Positions 43,679 through 52,048 are shown, numbered from the stretch's first letter. The stretch: DNA of 52,056 nt from Betaproteobacteria bacterium (GCA_947476215.1 CANJQI010000010.1:1-52056); one strand, 5' to 3'. Numbers and translations are program-made. Notes: generated from the letters alone by a model not told the origin.

Positions 43679-44776
43679 TCAAGCGATCCGGTATTTCTCG
43701 ATGACATCCAAATCGGGATCAACCCCGAGTCCCGGACCCTGCGGTATCGCAAAGCGGCCGTTCTTGTCCGGATGGATCGCGTCGTGCAGTGGATTGACCG
43801 CGAAATCGATATCGTAACGTTCCACCAGTCCCTCGCTCGGCATGGCGGCGATGCAGTGTATGGACGCCAGCAGACCGGGACCGAAGTAAGCAGAATGCGG
43901 CACTACGTCTACCCCGTAGGCCTCAGCCAGCACCATGACTTTGCGCAGTTGCGTAACGCCGCCGACCTTGGCGACGCTGGGCTGCGCGTAGGCAAGCGCA
44001 CCGGCCTCAAACATGCTTTTAAAATCAAAGAACATGGCATTCTCACCGGCGGCGGTGGGCACTCCGCCGCGCGTGCGCACTCTGGCTATGCCGGCATGCT
44101 GCTCGGGCGGCCACACCGGTTCTTCCAGCCATTTCAGGTTGAATGGCTGGAGTTTGCGCGCCATTTCGACCGCCTGGTTGACCGGCCACGCGCAGTTCAC
44201 ATCGACCATGATCTGCGTGTCCGGTCCGGCGGCGTCACGTCCAACCTTGATCGCGGCGACGGTGGTCTCATGCAGTTTGATGTGGCCGAAGCCACGCTTT
44301 AGCGCACGCTCGACGTGGTGCGTCATCGCGCCCGCGTCTTCATAGCGCAACAGGCTCGCATAGCCGGGAAGATCCTTGCGTGGCGAGCCTCCCATCAACC
44401 GGTATAGCGGTAGTCTGGCCAGTTTGCCGGCGATATCCCAGAGCGCGATGTCGATGGCCGACAATGCATACATCGCCGGGCCATTGCGCCCGGCGCTGCC
44501 CAGGCTGTGCTGCAAATGATCGGTAAGTTCGTTGATCGCAGTGGGGTCGCGTCCCACGCACAGTGGACCGAGAATGGAGTCGATCACCGACTTGGTCGCG
44601 CCATAAATGCGGCTGCCGAAGCCCTCGCCCCAACCGGTCACGCCCTCGTCGGTGTCCACGCGCACGAGCAGCGTGTTGACGCTGGTGCGTGGTGTGCCGC
44701 CGGGCTTGGGCACGACACTGCCTTCGATCAGCATCGGCAGGTTGAAGACGATGGTTTCGACCTTGGTAATCTTCAT
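43679..44776 (-). CDS. mandelate racemase/muconate lactonizing enzyme family (enolase superfamily)
   Basis: 365 residues from the ATG at 44776 (MKITKVETIVFNLP), preferred over the open start at 44824. Catalytic elements of the mandelate racemase subgroup are present: K167 in GHIKLHE (a K-x-H form), metal ligands D192 (MVDVN), E218 (WLEEP) and E245 (AGEN), and the general base H294 in VPHSAYFGPG. The enzyme should abstract a proton next to a carboxylate and either dehydrate or epimerise it; sugar-acid dehydratases are common with this set. It follows a Bug binding-protein gene by 49 bp, which could import its acid substrate. Confidence 0.9.
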   Translation of the reverse strand: MKITKVETIVFNLPMLIEGSVVPKPGGTPRTSVNTLLVRVDTDEGVTGWGEGFGSRIYGATKSVIDSILGPLCVGRDPTAINELTDHLQHSLGSAGRNGPAMYALSAIDIALWDIAGKLARLPLYRLMGGSPRKDLPGYASLLRYEDAGAMTHHVERALKRGFGHIKLHETTVAAIKVGRDAAGPDTQIMVDVNCAWPVNQAVEMARKLQPFNLKWLEEPVWPPEQHAGIARVRTRGGVPTAAGENAMFFDFKSMFEAGALAYAQPSVAKVGGVTQLRKVMVLAEAYGVDVVPHSAYFGPGLLASIHCIAAMPSEGLVERYDIDFAVNPLHDAIHPDKNGRFAIPQGPGLGVDPDLDVIEKYRIA

Positions 44777-44825
44777 GGAAGTTGCAGCCTTTCCGGGGAG
44801 TGCGACGCCTGATGCCAGGCGCATC

Positions 44826-45788
44826 TTATTGCGCGCGTATGCCGCTGTCCTTGATGACCTTGCCCATACGCGCGATGTCCGACTTCATGGCCGCGACGAA
44901 TTGATCGGGCGAACTGGCGACAGCCTCGGATCCGGTGTTGAGTAAACGCTCCTGAATATCGGGTTGACCCAGAATGCGCACAAGATCGCGGTTCAGACGG
45001 TCTACGATGGGCGAGGGCGTCTTTGCTGGCGCAAAAAAACCAAACATCACCGACGATTCATAGCCGGGCACCGTTGCCGCCACCGTCGGCAGTCCTGGAT
45101 AGAGGGGGGATGGTTCGGCGCTGGTGACGGCCAGTGCTCTCAGACGCCCGGACTGCAGATGTGCTTTGACCGGGGTACTGGTAATGATCAATTGCACTTC
45201 GCCGCCGATCAGTCCGGTCACTGCCGGTCCCGCGCCTTTGTAGGGCACTCGTACTATATCAATGCCCGCCATGGACTTGAGCAGCTCCGGCCCGAGATGC
45301 GTGGATGAGCCGGTTCCGCCCGAACCGTAATTCAGAACGCCCGGCTTGGCTTTCGCCAGCGCGATCAGTTCGCCTACGGATTTCGCCGGCATCGTGGGAT
45401 GAACCAGCAACAGGTTGGTGGTGCGAAATGCCAGCGTGATCGGGGCAAAGTTGCGCAGCGGATCATAGGGGGCGTCAGCGAGCAGCAAAGGAATGATCCA
45501 CATCGGGCTGCCGTAGAACAGCACCGTATAGCCGTCGGGCGGCGCCTTGGCGACGATCTCGGCGGGGATGGTAACGGTGCCGCCCCGGTTGTCCACGATC
45601 ACGCCCTGGCCTAGCCGTTCGACGAGTCCCGGCACGAAGAACCGCAACGGCAGATCGGCACCGCCGCCCTGTTCCGCGGTAACGACACGCACGGGTTTGC
45701 TGGGGTAATTCTGCGCGACCGTCGATAACGGTGCCGCGAACGTGCCAATCAGCATGGCAGGCCAGGCGATGAGCATGGGAAACTTCAT
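44826..45788 (-). CDS. Bug/TctC-family periplasmic solute-binding protein (divergent first loop)
   Basis: 320 residues, signal peptide to about residue 25 (STVAQ), then NYPSKPVRVVTAEQGGGAD followed by LPLRFFVPGLVERLG. The loop EQGGGADLPLRFF is a variant of the DFxxRLIA subgroup, with Leu-Pro-Leu in place of Phe-x-Ala. Other motifs: APYDPLRNFAPI, HPTMPAKSVGELIALAKA, RVPYKGAGPAVTGLIGGEV, and GKVIKDSGIRAQ at the end, again of that subgroup. The upstream gene on the strand is Nudix (127-bp gap) and the downstream gene is the enolase-superfamily enzyme. Confidence 0.92.
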   Translation of the reverse strand: MKFPMLIAWPAMLIGTFAAPLSTVAQNYPSKPVRVVTAEQGGGADLPLRFFVPGLVERLGQGVIVDNRGGTVTIPAEIVAKAPPDGYTVLFYGSPMWIIPLLLADAPYDPLRNFAPITLAFRTTNLLLVHPTMPAKSVGELIALAKAKPGVLNYGSGGTGSSTHLGPELLKSMAGIDIVRVPYKGAGPAVTGLIGGEVQLIITSTPVKAHLQSGRLRALAVTSAEPSPLYPGLPTVAATVPGYESSVMFGFFAPAKTPSPIVDRLNRDLVRILGQPDIQERLLNTGSEAVASSPDQFVAAMKSDIARMGKVIKDSGIRAQ

Positions 45789-45915
45789 ACGGCTGGACCT
45801 TTTCCGTTAAACGCACATGACGCAAGGGTAATCATCATGCGAATTTTACTGGAATCCACGCCGGGTCGAGTGGACTGCCTGGAGCGTGGTCGCGCAAGGC
45901 AGGATGCGCGTTGAG

Positions 45916-46542
45916 CTACTTCCAGGCCCACACCGGTTGCTCCAGATGCGCGACCCGCGTATCGCGTCCGCCTATGGCAACTTCCATGAACTGGTAAATC
46001 AGCGCGGCGGTAGGCGCGTGGACTCGGGAATTGACGATCGGATACTGTATGACCGGACGGTCGCTTTCGGGTATGGAGTAGAACACCGGCGTGCCCGAAC
46101 GGGCAAGATCCGAGACAGGGATGTGGTAGATGCGTGAGACCTCGTCCGGGCTTGCGGACATTTCGGCATCTTGCGGCGCCCAGACTACGATCGGAGTGAT
46201 GAGATAGCCTGAGCGCGTCGGGTAGTCGTCGAGCGTGCCGAGAACCGTATCGGGATCCAGCGCAAGATTGATCTCCTCGCGTGCTTCCCGTAGCGCAGCC
46301 TCTATTGTGCTTTCGCCCTCGTTCACGCGGCCGCCCGGCAGCGCGAACTGACCGGCATGGGTGTTCAGACTACGTGCGCGGCGCGTCAGCACCAGGGCAC
46401 ATCCCCCTGCGCCATCGTCGGTCACGATCAGGCATACGGAGGCGCGTTTCAGGGAGCCGGCGGGCAAGGGAGCGACGGTGAAACGGGCGAGATTCCGTCT
46501 AACGTCAGCGCGACCCGCATCGTCGTATAGCGGATGGCTCAT
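45916..46542 (-). CDS. Nudix hydrolase, CoA pyrophosphatase-like
   Basis: 208 residues. The Nudix box is complete: GGRVNEGESTIEAALREARE plus EINL, with the expected Gly, Glu, Arg-Glu and Glu-Glu positions at about residues 75-97. Upstream lies LVLTRRARSLNTHAGQFALP, the LLTKR-to-HxGQIxFPGG signature of the NudL/CoA diphosphatase group. It should hydrolyse CoA or acyl-CoA to 4'-phosphopantetheine and 3',5'-ADP, in the cytoplasm. Its position 58 bp after a CoA-transferase gene fits CoA-ester turnover, though such genes are also common in isolation. Confidence 0.9.
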   Translation of the reverse strand: MSHPLYDDAGRADVRRNLARFTVAPLPAGSLKRASVCLIVTDDGAGGCALVLTRRARSLNTHAGQFALPGGRVNEGESTIEAALREAREEINLALDPDTVLGTLDDYPTRSGYLITPIVVWAPQDAEMSASPDEVSRIYHIPVSDLARSGTPVFYSIPESDRPVIQYPIVNSRVHAPTAALIYQFMEVAIGGRDTRVAHLEQPVWAWK

Positions 46543-46600
46543 GGCCCGATTGCGCCGCGGCGCGCAGACTTACATATGGCCATCGCGAGCAGCAATGGTG

Positions 46601-48010
46601 TTACGCCGGTCTTGGAGGCCACACCGGTTTGCTGTGGCCGAGCGGTACCGAGGGCCGCGCCCAGTAGGGTTGGGTTTCGGACAGGCGCAACACCGGCCGC
46701 AGATGGCGTAACTGCGCGAACGGCGATTCCGTGGTCATGGACCAGCGTTCGAGTTCCTCGGGTGTGAATTCCTTGGGGATGTTCTTGAGTTGGTCCTCTG
46801 GCACTTGGCCGCGTTCAACCAGCCAGCGCCCGACTTGCGCCAGTGAGATGCGCACCAGCCAGCTGCCGCCCTCGCGCGTGCGGCGTGCAAGGGCGATCAG
46901 TGCGCCGAACGCCATCAGATAGCCCGCCAGTATGTCGATCGCCGCCGACGGATAGAACTGCGGGCCCGGCGTGGCGCCGGGAAACAGCTCACCCTGACGG
47001 TTGGTGAGGCCGGTGACCGTTTGCACTACGGTATCGAAGCCGCGACGCGATGCCCACGGCCCGACGTGGCTGAACGCGGACAGCGAAACGTAGACGATGC
47101 CAGGGCGCAGTTTTGCGAGTTCCTCGGGCGACAGACCGCGCGAGCCCAGTGTGCCCGGACGGTAGCCCTGCGAGAACACGTCGGACTCGCGGATCAAGCC
47201 GCGTATCGTCTCCATGTCACTTGGATCGCGCAGATCGAGATGAGCATTCAGCTTGCCATGGCCGGTTTCATATTCCTGCTGGCCCAGGCTCGGCAGGTGC
47301 GGTGCAGTGATCTTCATCACGTCCGCGCCGTGTTCGGCGAGCGTGCGCGCCCCGATGGGACCGGCGACTACGCGCGTCAGATCGAGTACGCGTATGCCGG
47401 ACAACGGCCGATCGCCGGCGGGAAGTTTTTCCGGCGCACTGTCTCCGATCTTGATCACTTCCATCAGCGGCAACGAAGCCACCGCAGCCGCTTGTGGATG
47501 CAGCGCCCATTCGGCCATGGTGCGAACCATGCCGCCTGCACCGTTGGCGGCGAGGATGGCTTCTTCAAGTTCGAGCGCGTCCCATTGCGATACGGCCTTG
47601 CGCACCGCTTCGCGGTCTTCCGGTACGCCGAGCACGCGCAGCGCGGCGGCGCGATGATTGGGAAAGTTGCAGTGCAGATAGCTCCAGCGACCGTTCTTCG
47701 CCGGATAGACACCCATGATCGTATGGTGTTCGAACCCCAGGTTTCCGTTGACGCGTATGTAGTTCATGGTACGCAACGAGGCGGTTGCCTGCCGGGTATC
47801 GACCGCGACCGTCTGTTGCCTTCCGGTACGGATTTCCCACAGGTCGGAAACGGCGAGCCCTATGGCGGCGTGTACGGCGGAGCCCGTTTCACCGATGCGA
47901 AACGGCGTAGGCAAAATCGGATCGGTGCCGCCGGAAATATCAACGCCGCGGAGCCGGTCTTCCTTCCATCCGGCGATCGGTAGCAATGTGCGCAAGGCAT
48001 CTATGGACAT
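46601..48010 (-). CDS. class III CoA-transferase with duplicated half-domain at the N terminus
   Basis: 469 residues from the ATG at 48010 (MSIDALRTLLPIAGW); a frame open from 48061 has no better signal. The first 200 residues resemble the later part of a CaiB/BaiF domain (SAVHAAIGLAVSDLWEIRTG then RQQTVAVDTRQATASLR) but without the catalytic Asp. The canonical N-terminal Rossmann part then starts at about residue 202, LSGIRVLDLTRVVAGPIGAR, with the catalytic aspartate at D359 in SAAIDILAGYLMAF. The protein is thus a degenerate tail plus a full head, and could form one active site per chain. It is the first gene of the minus-strand run that includes Nudix, Bug and the enolase-superfamily enzyme. 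Confidence 0.88.
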   Translation of the reverse strand: MSIDALRTLLPIAGWKEDRLRGVDISGGTDPILPTPFRIGETGSAVHAAIGLAVSDLWEIRTGRQQTVAVDTRQATASLRTMNYIRVNGNLGFEHHTIMGVYPAKNGRWSYLHCNFPNHRAAALRVLGVPEDREAVRKAVSQWDALELEEAILAANGAGGMVRTMAEWALHPQAAAVASLPLMEVIKIGDSAPEKLPAGDRPLSGIRVLDLTRVVAGPIGARTLAEHGADVMKITAPHLPSLGQQEYETGHGKLNAHLDLRDPSDMETIRGLIRESDVFSQGYRPGTLGSRGLSPEELAKLRPGIVYVSLSAFSHVGPWASRRGFDTVVQTVTGLTNRQGELFPGATPGPQFYPSAAIDILAGYLMAFGALIALARRTREGGSWLVRISLAQVGRWLVERGQVPEDQLKNIPKEFTPEELERWSMTTESPFAQLRHLRPVLRLSETQPYWARPSVPLGHSKPVWPPRPA

Positions 48011-48079
48011 GGTGAACTTCTCAACGTTGTATGAAGGTTGATGAATTATTGAACTTTCCAATATTCATAATATTCAGCG

Positions 48080-48207
48080 GTCATTCCGGTGAAAACCGGA
48101 ATCCAGAATGGTTAGCGAGGTTCCCAACAGTGTTACCGGGCCCCGGTGTCCACCGCGACGACGATAGCTTTATACGGGCGTGTCGCGAGATATGGAAAGC
48201 ACAATAA
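48080..48207 (+). repeat. dispersed 127-bp repeat, copy 2
   Basis: Matches the copy at 34665-34791 in order and orientation, from GTCATTCCGGTGAA to AAGCAC-x-ATAA, with scattered substitutions and one extra base. It fills the 320-bp gap between the CoA-transferase start and the Bug gene at 48331. The 123 bp after it contain no recognised promoter or gene. The hairpin TTCCGGT-GAAA-ACCGGAA is kept. Confidence 0.82.
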
Positions 48208-48330
48208 GGATAACACGGGAAAGGTAGCTCAGCGCACTCATGGACACTTCAGTTTTCCGGTCAGAGGAGTAACATCCGACCGATGGCGCACGATGCAGAA
48301 TGCAATTGCAAGAATAATGTGGAGACTGTC

Positions 48331-49317
48331 ATGCAAATGTCCAGGCACTGGAAATTGATTTCGATATTGTTTGCTGGAGTCACCGTTCAGGGATATGCAC
48401 CTGCGTCCTTGTCGCAAAGTTATCCGGCCAAACCCGTCCACATCGTCATCGGATACCCGCCCGGCGGTGGCACCGACGCGACTGCGCGCCTGATTTCGCA
48501 GAAGCTGTCGGAAAGCTTCGGTCAACCGGTCGTGGTCGAGAATCGACCGGGCGCGAGCGGCTTGATCGCGATCGAAAAAGTCGCCCAGTCGGCTCCCGAC
48601 GGTTATACGCTCGTACTGATTGCATCGTCCAGCATACTCGCCCATGCATTGTCACCCGCGCCCAGCTTCGATTTCGAGCGCGATCTGGCACCGATATCGC
48701 TGGCGACCGTGCAGCCTTTTGTGTTGCTCGTGAATCCTGTGCTGCCGGTACGAACCGTCAAGGACCTGGTCGCGCTTGCTCACAGGCAACCGGGCAAGTT
48801 GAATTACGGCTCGTCAGGCGTAGGCGGCGCATCGCATCTGGCAGGTGAATTATTCCATTTGCTGGCCAAGGTGAAGCTGGTGCATGTCCCTTATAAAGGT
48901 GGCGGCGAAAGTGTCGTCGCGGTTGCGGCCGGTCAGATTGAATTGACTTTCGCCAGTTCCACATCGGCCCTGCCTTTGCTCACGTCCGGCAAGCTCAGGG
49001 CCTTGGGGGTGACCACCCCCAAGCGCACTTCGCTGTTGCCGGCGGACGTGCCCACGCTCGCCGAGTCGGGTGTTCCTGGATACGACCACGTCGTTTGGTA
49101 CGCGATACTGGGGCGCACGGGTATGCCCGGTGACATGGTCACGCGGCTCAATTCGACGCTAGCGAAAATCGTCAATACCAGCGAAATGAAGGAGTCGTTC
49201 AGACGGCAGGGGCTGGAGGCTCAAACCAATACGCCGCCGCAGCTGGCAGCGCTGGTCAGAGAGGAGTTCGTTAAAAATGCGAATCTGATCAAAGCCGCCA
49301 ACCTGAAGAGCGAATAG
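48331..49317 (+). CDS. Bug/TctC-family periplasmic solute-binding protein
   Basis: 328 residues from the ATG at 48331 (MQMSRHWKLISILFAG), with GGAG 7 nt upstream; the frame is open from 48283 but earlier residues are not signal-like. Signal peptide ends near PASLSQ, then SYPAKPVHIVIGYPPGGGTDATARLI. Motifs: FDFERDLAPISLA, NPVLPVRTVKDLVALAHRQ, HVPYKGGGESVVAVAAGQI, TGMPGDMVTRLNSTL. The selenoprotein gene follows 18 bp after its stop on the same strand, and a second Bug gene follows that. The three form the tightest cluster in the right part of the window. Confidence 0.92.
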   Translation: MQMSRHWKLISILFAGVTVQGYAPASLSQSYPAKPVHIVIGYPPGGGTDATARLISQKLSESFGQPVVVENRPGASGLIAIEKVAQSAPDGYTLVLIASSSILAHALSPAPSFDFERDLAPISLATVQPFVLLVNPVLPVRTVKDLVALAHRQPGKLNYGSSGVGGASHLAGELFHLLAKVKLVHVPYKGGGESVVAVAAGQIELTFASSTSALPLLTSGKLRALGVTTPKRTSLLPADVPTLAESGVPGYDHVVWYAILGRTGMPGDMVTRLNSTLAKIVNTSEMKESFRRQGLEAQTNTPPQLAALVREEFVKNANLIKAANLKSE

Positions 49318-49335
49318 CAAGGAAGGAGCCCGGCA

Positions 49336-50961
49336 ATGCCTGAAACGGTAAGAGTCTACAATCCGACGCCGACACGTCGCTCGCAGCTGCAGCGGACCAG
49401 CCTTCCGACTGTAACGTTCAAGGGTCTGATGGTCGGCTTCATCGACAATGCGAAACCGAACTTCGACCATCTCGTCGAGGATCTGACGGGATTGTTGGCC
49501 AGCCGGCACGGTATCGCGGGCGCCATCACGCGCAGAAAACGTATCGCCGGTATTCCATCGCCGCAGGATATTCTGCGCGAACTCACCCGTCAGTGCGGGT
49601 TGGTGATCATAGGCTCGGGCGATTGAGGGTCCTGCACGTCGTGGAGTATCCACGACTGCATAGAGGTGCGTAAACTGGGCGTGCCGTCGCTGGCCATAGT
49701 CACTGCCGAGTTCATCACGCTCGCACGCGCTCAGGCCACCGCGTTGGGGCATTCTGATCTTCCGATCGCGGTGATTCCGCATCCGCTGGGCTCGCGTGCA
49801 CGAGAGGAGGTGCGTGACATCGCCGAACAGCATGTCGATGCCATCGTCGCGCTTGCTGTCGCGGGCGCAGGCGGCGAGGCGCAAATCTCATCAAACAAAA
49901 CAAATGGTTATCGTGTAGGTCACGAGGCAGCTTTTGACTTGGCCGATGACGATAGCGCGATCAACAAGCGCTTCCGCGAGCGAGGATGGGGCGACGGCCT
50001 GCCGGTATTTGCGCCCACCGCAGCACGCGTGGACGAAATGTTGGGTTGTGTGCGGCGCGACAGACACGATGTCATCGCCCGCATTGCGCCGGGTTTCGGA
50101 GAGGCGACGGTCGAACTCATCGCGGTTAATGCGGTGATGGCGGGATGCGATCCCGAGTATCTGCCCATCGTGATCGCAGCGGTCGAAGCGGTTGCGGCGC
50201 CTGAATTCAATTTGCAGGCGGTGCAGTCCACAACCAACGCCGCGACCGCGTGGCTGATCGTGAATGGCCCTGCGGTCGAACAGCTCGGTATCAATGCCGG
50301 CAGCAATTGCCTGGGGCAGGGTAGCTGGGCCAATGCAACGCTGGGGCGTGCATTGCATCTGATCATGCAGAATGTGGGAGGGGCACGTCCGGGCGAGATG
50401 GACCAGGCGACTCAGGGCCAACCGGGCAAGTTCACTTTCTGTTGTGGCGAGCAAACCGCCGGGCACCCGTGGCAACCACTGCACGTTGAACGCGGCTATG
50501 CCGAAGATACCAGTACCGTAACCGTGGTGGGTGCATCGGGAACCTTGAATATGTTGAGCAGCGAGAAAGACGCGCGGCAGTTGTTGCGCGTGTTTGCGGA
50601 CAGCATGCGCTATCCGACCAGCAATGATTACTGGTGCGGCGGCGCGCCATGGATCGTCATTGGTCCGGAACACGCGGCCATATTGGGCGGCGCCGGCATC
50701 AGCAAGGCCGAAATTAAACGCGAGCTCTGGGAACAATCGAAAATGGCGGCGAACCGCCGCGCGCCCGGCGACATCGCACGCACGCAGGATGCGCGTCGTG
50801 AAGAGTTGGGCAAGATTACGCCGGAAACCTTGCTGCCGATATCGCCTTGCGCCGAGGACATCGGCATCATCGTCGCGGGCGGGTCGGGTTTGCATTCCGT
50901 GTACGTGCCGACGTTCGGGAATACGCGATCGGTGACACGCAAGGTTGATGGTTTCCGCTAA
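49336..50961 (+). CDS. UGSC-family selenoprotein (in-frame UGA read as selenocysteine), fused to a C-terminal domain
   Basis: One frame of 541 codons: 96 sense codons, TGA at 49624-49626, then 444 more to the stop at 50961. The TGA is flanked by VIIGSGD and GSCTSWSIHDC, so reading it as selenocysteine gives U97-G98-S99-C100, the UGSC redox motif that names a selenoprotein family of thioredoxin-like CxxC type. The first domain (about 1-185) ends with HVDAIVALAVAGAGGE. A second, larger domain (about 200-541) begins RFRERGWGDGLPVFAPT and contains VNAVMAGCDPEYLPIV, FTFCCGEQTAGHPW and YWCGGAPWIVIGPEHA; no function is known to me. Conventional calling would give a 96-residue protein plus a gene from GTG at 49666. 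Gaps of 18 and 20 bp join it to two Bug genes. GGAAGGAG lies 7-8 nt before the ATG. Confidence 0.85.
49624..49660 (+). promoter_or_regulatory. UGA selenocysteine codon with bacterial SECIS-like hairpin
   Basis: Right after TGA (49624-49626) the RNA can form a stem: TGCA at 49633-49636 pairs with TGCA at 49657-49660, C at 49637 is bulged, and GTCGTGGA at 49638-49645 pairs perfectly with TCCACGAC at 49649-49656. This leaves a GTA apical loop (AGTAU if the last A-U pair opens). The loop begins 20 nt after the UGA and its first base is G. Bacterial SECIS elements lie within the coding region just after UGA, with an apical loop roughly 16-37 nt away and an early G, so the fit is good. SelB would bind here to deliver selenocysteyl-tRNA. 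Confidence 0.8.
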
Positions 50962-50981
50962 GCCCTTCAAGGAGTTCGCCT

Positions 50982-51950
50982 ATGAAGAACAGGGAAGTTG
51001 CACGCGCTACGGTATTTTTGAGCCTGACACTATGCTCCAGCATCGTACACGCTGCCGAATATCCGGAACGCCAGATTACCGCCATCGTTCCGTATGCGGC
51101 GGGGAGCACGACCGACATCATTGCGCGCATTATCAGCCCGCCGCTTTCCAAAGCGCTTGGACAACAGGTGATCGTGGTCAATCGCGCGGGCGCGGACGGA
51201 CGGATAGGTGCGGAAGCGATGGCCAAAGCCGCGCCCGATGGATACACGATCGCATTCAACGGCGGGGCCATGTCGTTGACGCCCGCGGTGCGCAAGAATG
51301 TGCCGTGGGATCCGGTAACCCAGGTTCAGCCGGTAGCGCAACTGGGCGGCAGCCCGTACATCATCGCGGTCAATCCCAGCGTACCAGCCAACAATCTGGC
51401 CGCTTTCCTGAATATCGCGAAAAAGTTTCCGGGGAAACTAAACGCTTCAATCGGAGGCGACGCAACGGGTATGGCGCTTGCGCTGTTTCAGATCCGCAGC
51501 GGAGTGCGTGCGGAAGCCATTGCGTATAAGGGTACCGGTCTCGCAGGCGTCGCGGTTGCCAGCGGTGAAGTCGACTTCGCCATCCTGAATGTCCCGGCCT
51601 GGGTGCCGTTTATTCCGTCGCGTCGCGTGCGCGCGCTGGCCGTGTCCAGCGAAAAGCGGTTGCCTGCGTTTCCAGACATTCCAACCACCGAGGAAGCCGG
51701 GCTTCGGGATTTCAAGGAGGGCGCGATGTTCGGCATCTATATGACAGGCGGGTCGCCGATCGGCGCCGCACGCCGCATCAATGCCGAGGTCAACAAGCTA
51801 CTCGCCATGCCGGAGATCATCAAGAGCCTGACACAAGCGGAACTGGAGCCCAACCCGAAAAGTGTCGAGCAGTTCACTCGCATCTATCTCGATGATCTTG
51901 CCAAGTGGAAGGAAGTGGTGTCGCGAGCGAAGATTCCGTTAATGGATTAA
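50982..51950 (+). CDS. Bug/TctC-family periplasmic solute-binding protein
   Basis: 322 residues; AAGGAG lies 8 nt before the ATG and overlaps the region after the selenoprotein stop. Signal peptide ends IVHAAE (about residue 25), then YPERQITAIVPYAAGSTTDIIARII. Loop 1 is VPYAAGSTTD, with Ser in place of the second Gly. Other motifs: VPWDPVTQVQPVAQL, NPSVPANNLAAFLNIAKK, AIAYKGTGLAGVAVASGEV, TGGSPIGAARRINAEV. It is clearly different from the Bug at 48331, so the selenoprotein gene lies between two distinct binding proteins. Confidence 0.92.
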   Translation: MKNREVARATVFLSLTLCSSIVHAAEYPERQITAIVPYAAGSTTDIIARIISPPLSKALGQQVIVVNRAGADGRIGAEAMAKAAPDGYTIAFNGGAMSLTPAVRKNVPWDPVTQVQPVAQLGGSPYIIAVNPSVPANNLAAFLNIAKKFPGKLNASIGGDATGMALALFQIRSGVRAEAIAYKGTGLAGVAVASGEVDFAILNVPAWVPFIPSRRVRALAVSSEKRLPAFPDIPTTEEAGLRDFKEGAMFGIYMTGGSPIGAARRINAEVNKLLAMPEIIKSLTQAELEPNPKSVEQFTRIYLDDLAKWKEVVSRAKIPLMD

Positions 51951-52048
51951 CGTTAACAATTGTGCGCTTGCAAGGACTGGAAAATTATCGGCAAAATTCA
52001 CGGCATTCATTTATTATAGCCAGACTAGACAGAATAAAAAGGGCGACA

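Noticed and set aside
49666-50961. A separate 431-codon gene starting at GTG 49666
   Set aside because: The frame is continuous with 49336-49623 through the TGA, the codons between TGA and this GTG encode the conserved GSCTSWSIHDC segment, and no ribosome site precedes the GTG.
49891-50970. A 359-codon reverse frame opposite the selenoprotein
   Set aside because: Shadow of the coding strand: no family motifs and no ribosome site.
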